This document shows, piece after piece, positions 35,104 through 42,182 of a DNA stretch of 63,293 nt. The notes beneath the pieces are model-generated. The model was not told where the DNA came from, did not search any database, and saw nothing but the letters and a program-made list of their open reading frames with translations. Within the stretch, counting starts at the first letter, position 1. Every line of letters begins with the position of its first letter. The stretch is from a virus: IMG/VR virus record IMGVR_UViG_3300036980_000702, positions 1 to 63,293 of that record; one strand, 5' to 3'. The translations under genes were made by a program, and so were the position numbers.

Positions 35104-35529
35104 ATGAAAAAGAATTGTTACTTAGATAGCCCGTACGGACAAAAGAAAAACAGTCGTGGAATTCGAAACGCAATAGTAGCGGCATATATTTGGAGCATTC
35201 GCAAACAGTGGACAACTTACATGTATAACAAGTATTACCGTTTAACATCTGCTGAAGCCGCGCAAAAAACCATAGCGGGTGTTGGCGACATCAAAAGGGC
35301 GTGGAAAACGACTACATTAAGAGACAAAAACCGGATGTTTTACTCTAATTACTCTACACCGTGGGCATTCGCTCCTTTTCGCAGTGAACAATTTAACAAT
35401 ATGGTTGGCCTATATAAGGCAATCATTAAAGGAGAAATGACCATGTATCGCGATATGTGCAAAATGTTTGCTCCGAAAGTTTGGGAATACGCCGTTAATA
35501 AAGGGGTATATCCAGAATGTATGAGGTAA
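35104..35529 (+). CDS. Hypothetical protein
   Basis: 141 residues from ATG 35104, after AGAAGGGGGATAAAAAA; the frame is open upstream but without a site. Rich in Tyr, Trp, Lys and Arg (YIWSIRKQWTTYMYNKYYR) and likely all helical. With the following RHH-like gene it forms a two-gene + strand island between terL and terS. Function unknown. Confidence 0.7.
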   Translation: MKKNCYLDSPYGQKKNSRGIRNAIVAAYIWSIRKQWTTYMYNKYYRLTSAEAAQKTIAGVGDIKRAWKTTTLRDKNRMFYSNYSTPWAFAPFRSEQFNNMVGLYKAIIKGEMTMYRDMCKMFAPKVWEYAVNKGVYPECMR

Positions 35530-35681
35530 AAAAACTATCCAGACAAGGCGGCCCCGGACGCGGCCAAGGCCGTCCCCCCAAACCCGGTGGCGCAATGCCA
35601 ACCCGCGCCATCAGGATGACGAATGAGGAAGTCCAAAAGGTCAAGGAATTTCTCAAAGAACTAAGAAAACCCTCTAAATAA
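35517..35681 (+). CDS. Small ribbon-helix-helix-like protein with Gly/Pro-rich arm
   Basis: 54 residues; ATG 35517 overlaps the upstream stop. Residues 9-26 are a GGPGRGQGRPPKPGG arm; residues 27-52 (MPTRAIRMTNEEVQKVKEFL) match the strand-helix start of many RHH/CopG-like DNA-binding proteins. It ends inside the terminator at 35666. It may control the 35028 promoter. Confidence 0.65.
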   Translation: MYEVKKLSRQGGPGRGQGRPPKPGGAMPTRAIRMTNEEVQKVKEFLKELRKPSK

Positions 35682-35693
35682 GAGGGTTTTTTT
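35666..35693. terminator. Terminator between the + strand pair and terS
   Basis: CCCTC/GAGGG stem with flanking AAAA and TTTTTTT (35666-35693) serves the + strand well and gives a GTTTTC run on the - strand side. It lies inside the 3' end of the terS frame. Confidence 0.75.
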
Positions 35694-36186
35694 CTTTTTT
35701 CATAAGCTCAATCGTTGTTAACATAGTGACCAACTCCTCTTTTGAGAGTTTAGAGGGGTCGTATTGTGGTATCAATGGTTGTCCTTCCTTGCCAGTCAGT
35801 TCTCCCCGTGTAGTGGGATCTCCGTTAGATAGTGCTCTCTTGTCATACAGAGTGCCTATATAAATCGCCAGGTCTTTAAGCGAGATGTGCTCTTTAGTTA
35901 TTTGAGCCTCTTCTATCTGTTGTTTAGCAAGTCCCGTGGCTTTAAGTATTGATTCTTCGGCGTTTTTAAGGAACTGACGCTTCCAATCCACCGCCTCTTG
36001 GATAAGTTCTCCTTTTTTTAAGTTACGTAAACCTTCAAATTTATCTTTATTGGCATCTCTAATGCCTTGCACTGTACTAACTCCAATACCAAAAATTCCC
36101 GCTACATGAGTAAGGTTATTATTGGTTGCAAGCTCAATTAAAATTAACTCTCTCATTCTATCGCTGATTTGCTTGCCTTTACCCAT
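35674..36186 (-). CDS. terS: Terminase small subunit
   Basis: 170 residues. Residues 1-55 form a helix-turn-helix (MRELILIELATNN, LTHVAGIFGIGVSTVQGIRD) that would recognise the packaging site; residues 60-110 form a helical oligomer region; a flexible tail ends KKEKNPLI. It precedes terL with the small + strand pair between. The call rests on HTH plus location upstream of terL. Confidence 0.75.
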   Translation of the reverse strand: MGKGKQISDRMRELILIELATNNNLTHVAGIFGIGVSTVQGIRDANKDKFEGLRNLKKGELIQEAVDWKRQFLKNAEESILKATGLAKQQIEEAQITKEHISLKDLAIYIGTLYDKRALSNGDPTTRGELTGKEGQPLIPQYDPSKLSKEELVTMLTTIELMKKEKNPLI

Positions 36187-36412
36187 AATATCACCCTCTT
36201 TAACTACTACTAATACACCAAAACCCTCATATTAACTCAACCCAAGATCTTAGACCCTCCATGAGTGGGTATCTACGTTTAGACCCACAAAACCACTCAC
36301 AAAAGGCTCTTAGGCCCCCTAATCCCCCACATAACAAAGCCACCTCGTCACCGGGGCGGCCTGTTTGGGTAGATCTCTCCACCACTCATTATAAACGGAT
36401 AGTATCACTTTT
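36187..36412. other. Region upstream of terS with competing hairpins (possible pac/cos or leader)
   Basis: No gene. Two overlapping inverted repeats exclude each other: TGAGTGG/CCACTCA (36262-36268 with 36293-36299) and GTGGGT/ACCCAC (36265-36270 with 36283-36288). TTAGACCC occurs twice (36250 and 36280 areas). It is the right place for a terminase recognition site or for a late-operon control leader. No clean promoter is visible on the - strand. Confidence 0.4.
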
Positions 36413-36919
36413 TCAAGGTGTTTTTAAAATATATTTTTCAGTTCTAATTTTTCTTCCGATGTGACTGTATATAAATTCCAGATCATCTTCGGAAACACCA
36501 TATCGTTTAAGTTTGTCCACAAAAACATACTTGATAAAGGCAATATTGCGCTTTAAAGTTGGTATACTCAGACTTATCGGCACTTTATTTTCTCTTAACG
36601 TTTCCTGAACCAACGAATACTGCATTCTTTGCCTATAATAATAGTGATAAACCTGGCATAAATCCGCCTCATTATGCTCCATCAGCCAAATTATATAATC
36701 GGTCACCATTAGCACTGTCTGGCACCGCTCTATCTGACTGATTTCTCCGTCCAACGGACTTTCAATAAAACCTTGGTCGCCGCCTCTGCCTCCCAACCCG
36801 ACAAGAAACGGTCTAACGGTAGTTCCGTGGTCCAAACAAAGATAGATCAATTTGGCCACATCCTCCAGGTTATAGAGTAGCCAGTCAATTGCCTTTGGTG
36901 TTATCTCCGACGTTTTCAA
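36413..36919 (-). CDS. Possible late-gene transcription regulator (ArpU/RinA-like by position)
   Basis: 168 residues with TTG 36919 after GGGAAGGCG. A helical chain with DLCQVYHYYYRQRMQYSLVQETLRENKVP followed by SIPTLKRNIAFIKYVFVDKL, which reads as two helices of a sigma-like DNA-binding unit. Genes for ArpU or RinA-type late activators often sit just upstream of terS in Bacillota phages. The Gly-rich loop GLGGRGGDQGF is unusual. The function is inferred from place and helix pattern only. Confidence 0.5.
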   Translation of the reverse strand: MKTSEITPKAIDWLLYNLEDVAKLIYLCLDHGTTVRPFLVGLGGRGGDQGFIESPLDGEISQIERCQTVLMVTDYIIWLMEHNEADLCQVYHYYYRQRMQYSLVQETLRENKVPISLSIPTLKRNIAFIKYVFVDKLKRYGVSEDDLEFIYSHIGRKIRTEKYILKTP

Positions 36920-36943
36920 TCATCGCCTTCCCATATCATAAAC

Positions 36944-37102
36944 TTAACCCGCTTTCTTTTTTTTAAACTCAACCCCAATACTCATTAAATGCTTTACCAG
37001 TTCCTTTTTTGTAAGGTTTTGGTAATAATCTATTGTTTTTGTTACCTGCTGTATCTCCTCCGCCCTCTCGCACATTTTTATATATTCTTGTGTAAAATTC
37101 AT
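36944..37102 (-). CDS. 52-residue helical protein
   Basis: ATG 37102 with GAGGTAAAGA upstream. Charged helices (YIKMCERAEEIQQVTK, YYQNLTKKELVKHL) and a Lys-rich end. Between the possible regulator and a zinc protein; function unknown. Confidence 0.6.
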   Translation of the reverse strand: MNFTQEYIKMCERAEEIQQVTKTIDYYQNLTKKELVKHLMSIGVEFKKKKAG

Positions 37103-37105
37103 TCT

Positions 37106-37369
37106 TTACCTCTTTTCTTGATATTTTTTTTCTTGCCTTATTGCCTCCTTAATATCTCCTCGCCCAATTTCTCCATCATCAGAATAATCTTTACTATCAT
37201 GATTTTTCATGAAATCATTACATTCATGACAAAAATATAAGGTGTAAATTGTATTATCAATATTTACAGACGCCTTAGCAATCGAACCTTTTGGTATAAT
37301 TATTTCACATCCAAAACATTCATGTTCTTTCCTAATTTTAACTATTTTTTCACTTAAACATAATGTCAT
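37106..37369 (-). CDS. Zinc-binding protein
   Basis: 87 residues from ATG 37369 (AGGAGGAG upstream; an earlier start has no site). CFGC (19-22) and CHEC (47-50) are the paired ligands of a knuckle of the kind found in small HNH-like or TRASH-like zinc domains, here without catalytic residues. The end is Lys/Glu-rich. Confidence 0.65.
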   Translation of the reverse strand: MTLCLSEKIVKIRKEHECFGCEIIIPKGSIAKASVNIDNTIYTLYFCHECNDFMKNHDSKDYSDDGEIGRGDIKEAIRQEKKYQEKR

Positions 37370-37401
37370 TTTCTTTTTCTCCTCCTTTTTATTCAACTTT
37401 C

Positions 37402-37653
37402 TTAATCCAACGCCTCATCCGGCGGTAATATTTCTGGTTTAGCCGGACCAGTAAAAACGACCGTTGCGTTTAATTTTTTATTATTCTCTTTTTTCCTCTT
37501 TTTCCTCTTTCTTCTCCTCTCTAAACAATCCTCAAGTTCTGAGACGATCTGCGCGTTCATGGTCCGCCGATCCTCCTTGGCTGCCTGTTCGATCCCCCTT
37601 TTAACATTCGCCGGCAGGGAGATAGTTGTCCTCAAAATATCTTCACTTGTCAT
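37402..37653 (-). CDS. Arc-like ribbon-helix-helix repressor
   Basis: 83 residues. SEDILRTTISLPANVKRGIEQAAKEDRRTMNAQIVSELEDCLE is a clean Arc-type fold: strand, helix A, loop RRTMN, helix B. The C-terminal half is a strongly basic RRKRKKRKKENNKK tail plus a Pro-rich end. Arc proteins bind as dimers of dimers to palindromic operators. It lies divergent from the 37730 promoter, 77 bases away, so it is the best candidate for the repressor of the four-promoter regulon. Confidence 0.85.
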   Translation of the reverse strand: MTSEDILRTTISLPANVKRGIEQAAKEDRRTMNAQIVSELEDCLERRRKRKKRKKENNKKLNATVVFTGPAKPEILPPDEALD

Positions 37654-37729
37654 CAAAAATCATCACCTCGCCATTAATTATACTCCTTTCGCCCCTACAA
37701 ATCAACAAAAAATAATTTGAAAAAGGTAG

Positions 37730-37758
37730 TTGACAATACCCCGGTAGTGTGGTATCAT
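37730..37758 (+). promoter_or_regulatory. Regulon promoter/operator, copy 2
   Basis: TTGACA (37730-37735), 17 bases (ATACCCCGGTAGTGTGG), TATCAT (37753-37758). The spacer is nearly the same as those at 40093 and 42183 and resembles that at 559. Divergent from the Arc-like gene, it drives 37792 onward. Confidence 0.9.
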
Positions 37759-37791
37759 AAATTATAAATTAAATTTGAGGGGGAGAAAACA

Positions 37792-38592
37792 ATGGCAAAC
37801 CAAATAGTAGCAAAGCAAATCCATCCCAACGAGAGTGCAATCTTACACAGTATCAGTTACGACGCCGGAACGGATTGCGGACCGGCAGCGGGAATGAAAT
37901 TGACAGGCGGACGCCCAACCATTAATAATGGTCAAAAGGTTGTATTGTTTGACCAAAAGATTAAAGGCCAACGAATGGGACTCAAGTACGAAACCCGACC
38001 GGAACTAGCCGCCCTAGTGGCCGAATGGGAGGCCATCGAAGCCGAAAAACAGGCCAAAAGGGAATTTGAGTGGAAAATTAAACGCTTGGCGGAAGAAACT
38101 ATCGATATCCCTTTGGTAGCGGCCATGAATACCGAGGCCGACAGATTACGGGGACTCATTCCCCGAGAAAATATCGAAGTGACTATTACTCAAACCGGAG
38201 ATCTTGACGGTGACCCGATCCTTAAATATGAGGTAGACGGATTTGAGATTAGTTGGAGTGATGTAACTGTACATGGTTGGGCAACTGCGATTCGCCCCGG
38301 AGCAATGGGAGCATTTAAATCGGTTTGCGTAGCCTCTATTAATCTTGCAAAGCTGGCCGAACTTATGACGGCCAGGGATGAGGCTGAAAAAGCGGAGATT
38401 GAAGCCACCCAGAAAGCGGAGGAGGAGAAAATCCGGAAGTTCGAAACTGCCAAAACTACTGGTGAAAAAGTCCTCCTCCGTAAATGGACGGCTGATTGTA
38501 ACGACCACCGCGAGGAATGCAACGTGGACATAATTACCGAATGGGCAATGCCAGATGGCACAACCAAGACCGAACGGCAGCACACCTGGTAA
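37792..38592 (+). CDS. Hypothetical protein with charged middle
   Basis: 266 residues after GAGGGGGAG. The N-terminal domain (about 1-75, with KVVLFDQKIKGQRMG) is strand-rich; residues 65-110 and 185-230 are coiled segments rich in Glu/Ala/Lys; between them lies another small strand-rich domain (VDGFEISWSDVTVHGWATA). No family recognised. It is the first gene of the operon chain and has an A-type leader element after its stop. Confidence 0.75.
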   Translation: MANQIVAKQIHPNESAILHSISYDAGTDCGPAAGMKLTGGRPTINNGQKVVLFDQKIKGQRMGLKYETRPELAALVAEWEAIEAEKQAKREFEWKIKRLAEETIDIPLVAAMNTEADRLRGLIPRENIEVTITQTGDLDGDPILKYEVDGFEISWSDVTVHGWATAIRPGAMGAFKSVCVASINLAKLAELMTARDEAEKAEIEATQKAEEEKIRKFETAKTTGEKVLLRKWTADCNDHREECNVDIITEWAMPDGTTKTERQHTW

Positions 38593-38600
38593 ACACTCAA

Positions 38601-38626
38601 AGGCCCACCGGGAGCCTCAATTCCGG
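38601..38626 (+). promoter_or_regulatory. A-type pseudoknot leader element, copy 2
   Basis: CCGGGA (38608-38613) pairs with TTCCGG (38621-38626), one G-T; the GCCTCAA loop offers GCCT (38614-38617) to AGGC at 38601-38604. A GGAGG ribosome binding site and gene 38654 follow. The G-T pair here versus G-C in copy 3 keeps the stem, a compensatory sign. Confidence 0.65.
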
Positions 38627-38653
38627 TAAAAAATAAAAAAACGGAGGAAAAAA

Positions 38654-38938
38654 ATGAAAAAATACGATTGGCAAACCATTCAGATTTGGAACGGTTCGGA
38701 TGATAGAACAAAACTCGTATGTTGTGATTCGCCCCATCAATACACCCAAAAGGATATTATCGAGGCTTTGGCAGAATTTAGACAGACAAACGGCATGGGT
38801 GGTTGGTTTTTCGATTTTGACGGTAGAAAACACGAAGATCCCGCCGATGCCTCTACATGGGGACCTAAATCGCCCAATGAAATTAATTGGGCTGGTTTTC
38901 CTGTTTTTAAAGATGGCGAGTGGGTTTTGTCTGAATAG
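38654..38938 (+). CDS. Hypothetical acidic protein
   Basis: 94 residues from ATG 38654, AGGAGGAAAAAA upstream. Trp/Asp-rich with the WSFDFD-like segment GGWFFDFDGRKHEDPADAS and a short C-terminal strand (GFPVFKDGEWVLSE). No domain recognised. It lies between the copy-2 leader element and a GGGGC hairpin. Confidence 0.65.
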   Translation: MKKYDWQTIQIWNGSDDRTKLVCCDSPHQYTQKDIIEALAEFRQTNGMGGWFFDFDGRKHEDPADASTWGPKSPNEINWAGFPVFKDGEWVLSE

Positions 38939-38957
38939 TCGGCGTAGGAATCGTGCG

Positions 38958-38971
38958 GGGGCGCAAGCCCC
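38958..38971 (+). other. GGGGC hairpin with GCAA tetraloop (B-type element, copy 1)
   Basis: GGGGC (38958-38962), GCAA, GCCCC (38967-38971), followed by ACCC. Similar GGGGC hairpins followed by ACC occur at 40626 and 42554, each after the stop of the gene before it. It may mark a processing or stability site. Confidence 0.5.
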
Positions 38972-39033
38972 ACCCTAAGAAGGGGATTAGGAAAGGGAGA
39001 GTTGATAAATGGATTCCGGAGGAGGGAAAGTAA

Positions 39034-39198
39034 ATGAACAAGGCGGGAAAAGTTGATTTTGAACAATATTTTTACACTTTCTTTAGTTGGTCATCTTTGG
39101 ATTTTAATAGAAATTACAGGCATATAAAAACATTATACCTCAAAGATTACTTAAATTATTGTAAATCAATCGACCAAGAACCCGTTAGAGCAAGATAA
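39034..39198 (+). CDS. 54-residue aromatic-rich protein
   Basis: ATG 39034 follows GGAGGAGGG. Rich in Phe/Tyr (FEQYFYTFFSWSSLDF) with a basic end; a short helical protein of unknown function. Confidence 0.6.
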   Translation: MNKAGKVDFEQYFYTFFSWSSLDFNRNYRHIKTLYLKDYLNYCKSIDQEPVRAR

Positions 39199-39233
39199 CC
39201 GACATCTAACCGGAAAAAAGGAGGGAAAACAGG

Positions 39234-39359
39234 ATGGTACATATGGTAAAATTTCTTCGATATTGGGATAACAACGGACAACACGACCGAATTTTTTCCC
39301 AAGAGTTGTTGGAAAAACTTCAGAAAATCAAATGTAGGTATATTACTTGGTCAATGTAA
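39234..39359 (+). CDS. 41-residue protein
   Basis: ATG 39234 after AGGAGGGAAAACAGG; a second in-frame ATG (39243) follows. Sequence MVHMVKFLRYWDNNGQHD... ends ITWSM. Function unknown; kept because of the ribosome binding site and spacing. Confidence 0.5.
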   Translation: MVHMVKFLRYWDNNGQHDRIFSQELLEKLQKIKCRYITWSM

Positions 39360-39413
39360 AGTTGCGGAACTGGGTTGGTAAAAATCGAATGAGGCACACT
39401 TGGTAGTATTCAA

Positions 39414-39439
39414 AGGCCCACCGGGAGCCTCAATCCCGG
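39414..39439 (+). promoter_or_regulatory. A-type pseudoknot leader element, copy 3
   Basis: The most regular copy: AGGC (39414-39417), CCGGGA (39421-39426), loop GCCTCAA, TCCCGG (39434-39439). GCCT in the loop can pair with AGGC. Precedes gene 39464. Confidence 0.7.
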
Positions 39440-39463
39440 CTTAAGGAAAGGATAGTGCTGGGA

Positions 39464-39619
39464 ATGACACTCCGAGAAGCAGAAAAATATTTAGCCGATG
39501 TAGCTATGAATGGGATTAAATCCGCTAGTAATACTGATAAAGAAGAAATTTTACTTCGAAAAGAACTTGGCTTAGATATGGAATCAGTAAGGGCATTCGC
39601 TAAACAACATATGTTTTAA
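39464..39619 (+). CDS. 51-residue helical protein
   Basis: ATG 39464 with AAGGAAAGG about 11 bases upstream. MTLREAEKYLADVAMNG opens a likely all-helical chain. Followed by the 52-nt repeated leader. Function unknown. Confidence 0.6.
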   Translation: MTLREAEKYLADVAMNGIKSASNTDKEEILLRKELGLDMESVRAFAKQHMF

Positions 39620-39634
39620 AATAAAAAAGTTCTC

Positions 39635-39686
39635 TTCCTTTTCCTTTTTATCTCCCCGCAGGAGGGATAAATTAGCGAAGGAGGAT
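39635..39686 (+). repeat. 52-nt duplicated leader, copy 1
   Basis: Differs from 41406-41457 by one base. It starts with a pyrimidine run (TTCCTTTTCC), then TTTATC...GATAAA inverted ends around TCCCCGCAGGAGG, and ends with AAGGAGGAT. The hairpin holds a second GGAGG, so it could mask or expose ribosome binding. Part of a duplicated cassette. Confidence 0.85.
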
Positions 39687-39691
39687 TGACG

Positions 39692-39868
39692 ATGATAAGA
39701 ATACAATACCAGACTGACGGCGATTATCCGTGCCTTGTAACACAAGGTGCTGATAGCGTAGAGGACGCCGAGAGACTGATTAAAGTTCTTAAGGCGGCCG
39801 ATGAAGCGCACGGTCATCAAACTCGACGTTATATAATTATTAAAACCAAGGAGGATCACAATGCCTAA
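39692..39868 (+). CDS. 58-residue protein of the duplicated cassette
   Basis: I start at ATG 39692, 7 bases after GGAGG; the TTG at 39686 is too close. MIRIQYQTDGDYPCLV...SVEDAERLIKVLKAADEAHGHQ is a small beta-alpha unit. Its end overlaps the start of the RHH-like gene by 8 bases, so the two are coupled. Confidence 0.65.
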   Translation: MIRIQYQTDGDYPCLVTQGADSVEDAERLIKVLKAADEAHGHQTRRYIIIKTKEDHNA

Positions 39869-40091
39869 ATCAAACGACCGCCAACAACTACAGATCTGGT
39901 TTGTCGGCGGGGAACAAATGAAAATGAAAAGAAACCTAGATTTGGAATCCTTTAATACCGGGGTTCCGCGAGGGGAAATCATCCGGGAATCAATTTCTAT
40001 CCGCAACTACATCAAAAAAATATTGGACGAAGAATCATCTCTAGCAGAAAAAACCCTGCTAGACCTGGTAAAAAAACATTTTGAAAAATAG
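39861..40091 (+). CDS. RHH-like regulator, paralog 1
   Basis: 76 residues. It is about half identical to the protein at 41951: QIWFVGGEQMKMKRNLDLE / NIWFVGEDQIKQKRALELE, FNTGVPRGEIIRESISIRNY / FQTGIPMAENIREAIAIRAY, and the identical DLVKKHFEK end. The pattern of one strand and two helices with an IRE/IRA turn suits an RHH DNA-binding protein. The stop is directly followed by the operator/promoter at 40093. Confidence 0.75.
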   Translation: MPKSNDRQQLQIWFVGGEQMKMKRNLDLESFNTGVPRGEIIRESISIRNYIKKILDEESSLAEKTLLDLVKKHFEK

Positions 40092-40092
40092 A

Positions 40093-40121
40093 TTAACAAT
40101 ACCGCGGTAGTGTGGTATCAT
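40093..40121 (+). promoter_or_regulatory. Regulon promoter/operator, copy 3
   Basis: TTAACA (40093-40098), 17-base spacer ATACCGCGGTAGTGTGG, TATCAT (40116-40121). It starts one base after the RHH-like stop and drives 40173. Confidence 0.85.
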
Positions 40122-40172
40122 TGAAAATGTCAGACGGGGACGCCGCCTGAACAAACGAGGAGGTAAGCAAAA

Positions 40173-40634
40173 ATGACAAACGAAATTTACAAAACCATCA
40201 AAATAAAGGGAATCAAGGTGGAATGCATCGATGAAACAGACGGATTCACGCTGGATATTAATGACCAAAAATACTACTATGACAACATTTCAATGGGAAT
40301 TGATAAGATCATTAACGGAGAAAAATATTTTCACACTATCGAGGAAATTATGTCAGTAACTAACTTCGATCTCCCGGAAACCTACCACCTTACCAGCGGC
40401 GGCTGGTCAGAGAAAATCACCGCCAAAAACATCCAAGAGGCTCGGGACATAGCTGATAATAGAATCGGCTACAACCAGGAAGACATGAAAGACATGAATA
40501 TTCTTGATGAAGACGGCAATCTGATTTGTTACCGGTATTGGAGCCAAACTTTGGGAGGTTTGGAGGATCAAGAGGACGCAATCGAATATGGTACTTTTGG
40601 ATACTACACCGATTGGACGGACGCAGGGGCCTAA
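40173..40634 (+). CDS. Hypothetical acidic protein
   Basis: 153 residues after GAGGAGGTAAGC. Acidic, strand-rich first half (VECIDETDGFTLDINDQKYYY), then WSEKITAKNIQEARDIADNRIG and a Gly/Asp/Tyr-rich end. No family recognised. Its stop lies in the loop of a GGGGC hairpin; a hammerhead ribozyme begins 8 bases after it. Confidence 0.7.
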   Translation: MTNEIYKTIKIKGIKVECIDETDGFTLDINDQKYYYDNISMGIDKIINGEKYFHTIEEIMSVTNFDLPETYHLTSGGWSEKITAKNIQEARDIADNRIGYNQEDMKDMNILDEDGNLICYRYWSQTLGGLEDQEDAIEYGTFGYYTDWTDAGA

Positions 40635-40641
40635 TCGCCCC

Positions 40642-40693
40642 ACCCTCTCCCGCAAAGCGGGACTGATGAGCCGGATGATTCCCGGCGAAAGGG
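40642..40693 (+). ncRNA. Type III hammerhead ribozyme
   Basis: All conserved hammerhead parts are present in order: CCC-U (40643-40646), cleavage C 40647, stem I TCCCGC/GCGGGA with AAA loop (40648-40653 with 40657-40662), CTGATGA (40663-40669), stem II GCCGG/CCGGC (40670-40674 with 40682-40686; first pair G-C as required), GAAA (40687-40690) and GGG (40691-40693) closing stem III, with A15.1-U16.1 kept. Stem III is open, so it is type III. It lies in the 80-base gap between two genes and would cut the operon mRNA 3' of 40647. Confidence 0.92.
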
Positions 40694-40714
40694 AAAAATT
40701 AGGAGGAAAGAAAA

Positions 40715-41239
40715 ATGTTAACAGAATTAATTTCCCCGACACACAAAACCCCATACGTTTTAGATTATATCCTTTCAAAAGGTTTAATCCGGTCGGGATT
40801 GACCGGAACAATCCGGATCGAACTTAAACACACTTGTTTTTACGGCAGTAAAGATTTTTACGTATATGTGGAAAACCTATCTTGTTCGGAAAGCCACTGG
40901 ACTGATTCCGTAAATTTTAGGATTGATGGAATCATTCCGATGCATGCAACCGAAGCCGGAAAACTATCATATGGGTTTGGTTGCGGATGTGATACTAGTC
41001 ACGGAGACCAATTTCCATCCGAAGCCCCTCCGGATAATCCGGGTTGGGACGATTATAAAAAATATGATGGCGAAGGATCTGTTGTAAAATGCTGGATAGA
41101 TTCCGCCCACATAGAGATAGACATTAGCCAAATCCCAAGTGGCGATCCCGCATTAGGAATAATTACAGTATTAATCGAGACTTTGTTGGCCAGGCAATGC
41201 TTCTCAGAGGAGGTAAAGAAAGATGGGAAAATGTCATGA
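40715..41239 (+). CDS. Hypothetical protein with Cys/Gly-rich loop
   Basis: 174 residues, ATG 40715 after TTAGGAGGAAAG. The chain is strand-rich (TGTIRIELKHTCFYG, FYVYVENLSCSESHW) with a SYGFGCGCDTSHGD loop and DWIDSAHIEID-like end. The transcript reaching it starts either at the hammerhead cut site or upstream. Function unknown. It overlaps the next gene by 17 bases. Confidence 0.7.
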   Translation: MLTELISPTHKTPYVLDYILSKGLIRSGLTGTIRIELKHTCFYGSKDFYVYVENLSCSESHWTDSVNFRIDGIIPMHATEAGKLSYGFGCGCDTSHGDQFPSEAPPDNPGWDDYKKYDGEGSVVKCWIDSAHIEIDISQIPSGDPALGIITVLIETLLARQCFSEEVKKDGKMS

Positions 41240-41396
41240 ATGTCTCAAAAAAGAATTAGATGAGTTGGAAACATTTAAAGAACATGAGTGCATTAATTGT
41301 GGTGAAGTTTATTATGGAAATGATTCTAATTTTTGTGATTCTTTTTGTAAAGAAGAATATAAAATTATGGAGGAAACGGCGAGAGAGTGTGTTTAA
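41223..41396 (+). CDS. Small zinc-finger protein
   Basis: 57 residues from ATG 41223, behind AGAGGAGGTAAAGAA. CHEC (4-7), CINC (23-26) and C38/C42 give two possible zinc pairs; the middle (LKKELDELETFKEH) is helical. Overlaps the upstream gene. Function unknown. Confidence 0.7.
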   Translation: MGKCHECLKKELDELETFKEHECINCGEVYYGNDSNFCDSFCKEEYKIMEETARECV

Positions 41397-41405
41397 AAAC
41401 ATTTT

Positions 41406-41457
41406 TTCCTTTTCCTTTTTATCTCCCCGCAGGAGGGATAAATTAGCAAAGGAGGAT
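41406..41457 (+). repeat. 52-nt duplicated leader, copy 2
   Basis: Copy of 39635-39686 with one change (G to A before AAGGAGGAT). It leads into gene 41462. Confidence 0.85.
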
Positions 41458-41461
41458 CGTC

Positions 41462-41938
41462 ATGAAAACGGGATATGTAAACCCCAAACTGCTTGCAAAA
41501 AGAGACCAATTAATTTTACAAGTAGAAACACTCAATCGGAAATTACATGGCGGAGCCACTGCGGAAGTGGCCAAATATTTCCATTTAGGGATGGTGGGTG
41601 GATCTGGAAAACCAGTACAGAAATTAAACCGGGTCAGGTCTCAGGAGATTGATCGCCGGATTGATGGTGCCGTCTTGGCTGTCAATCTCCAAAAAGAACT
41701 TAATTATGTCGAATTTCAAATCCGATATCAGGAAACTGCCCCACTGAGGGCCGCAATAAAAGATGCGGCAGTTGAAAAATTGGGGAGTCTATTTGATACT
41801 ATCGAAGTTGGAGATCAAATTGATATTGGCGGGAATTGTCCATTTACCGTGATTAAGAAAAATAGAAAAACAGTTGTTACGGAATCTGGAAGCAAATGGA
41901 CTGCGGCGGAAATTTTTAAGGTAATTAAAAAATCTTAA
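41462..41938 (+). CDS. Hypothetical helical-then-beta protein of the second cassette
   Basis: 158 residues. Helices at 10-30 (LAKRDQLILQVETLNRKL) and 55-100, then a strand-rich end (VGDQIDIGGNCPFTVIKKNRKTVVTES). It takes the place that the 58-residue gene has in cassette 1, so the variable gene lies between conserved leader and conserved RHH/promoter. Function unknown. Confidence 0.7.
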   Translation: MKTGYVNPKLLAKRDQLILQVETLNRKLHGGATAEVAKYFHLGMVGGSGKPVQKLNRVRSQEIDRRIDGAVLAVNLQKELNYVEFQIRYQETAPLRAAIKDAAVEKLGSLFDTIEVGDQIDIGGNCPFTVIKKNRKTVVTESGSKWTAAEIFKVIKKS

Positions 41939-41950
41939 AGGAGGATCGCA

Positions 41951-42181
41951 ATGCCTAAAAAAATAGTAGACCCCAACCGCCAGCAATACAATATTTGGTT
42001 TGTGGGGGAAGATCAAATCAAACAAAAACGGGCGTTAGAGCTTGAAACATTCCAAACCGGGATCCCCATGGCTGAAAATATCCGAGAGGCAATTGCAATT
42101 CGGGCTTATCTCAAAGATTTTTTTGGGGACGAAACCGTAATTCCCCTGCTAGATCTAGTAAAAAAACATTTTGAAAAATAG
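41951..42181 (+). CDS. RHH-like regulator, paralog 2
   Basis: 76 residues, paralog of 39861 with the same ends and a shared DNA block of about 66 bases from the LLDLVKKHFEK codons through the promoter. A GGAGGATCGCA leader like that of paralog 1 precedes it. Probably binds an operator of the shared family; its own promoter lies just downstream, where it would repress the next module. Confidence 0.75.
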   Translation: MPKKIVDPNRQQYNIWFVGEDQIKQKRALELETFQTGIPMAENIREAIAIRAYLKDFFGDETVIPLLDLVKKHFEK

Positions 42182-42182
42182 A

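Noticed and set aside
38958-39030. Second hammerhead after gene 38654
   Set aside because: ACCC-TA and GGAAAGGG are present, but there is no CTGATGA core and too little sequence between them for stems I and II.
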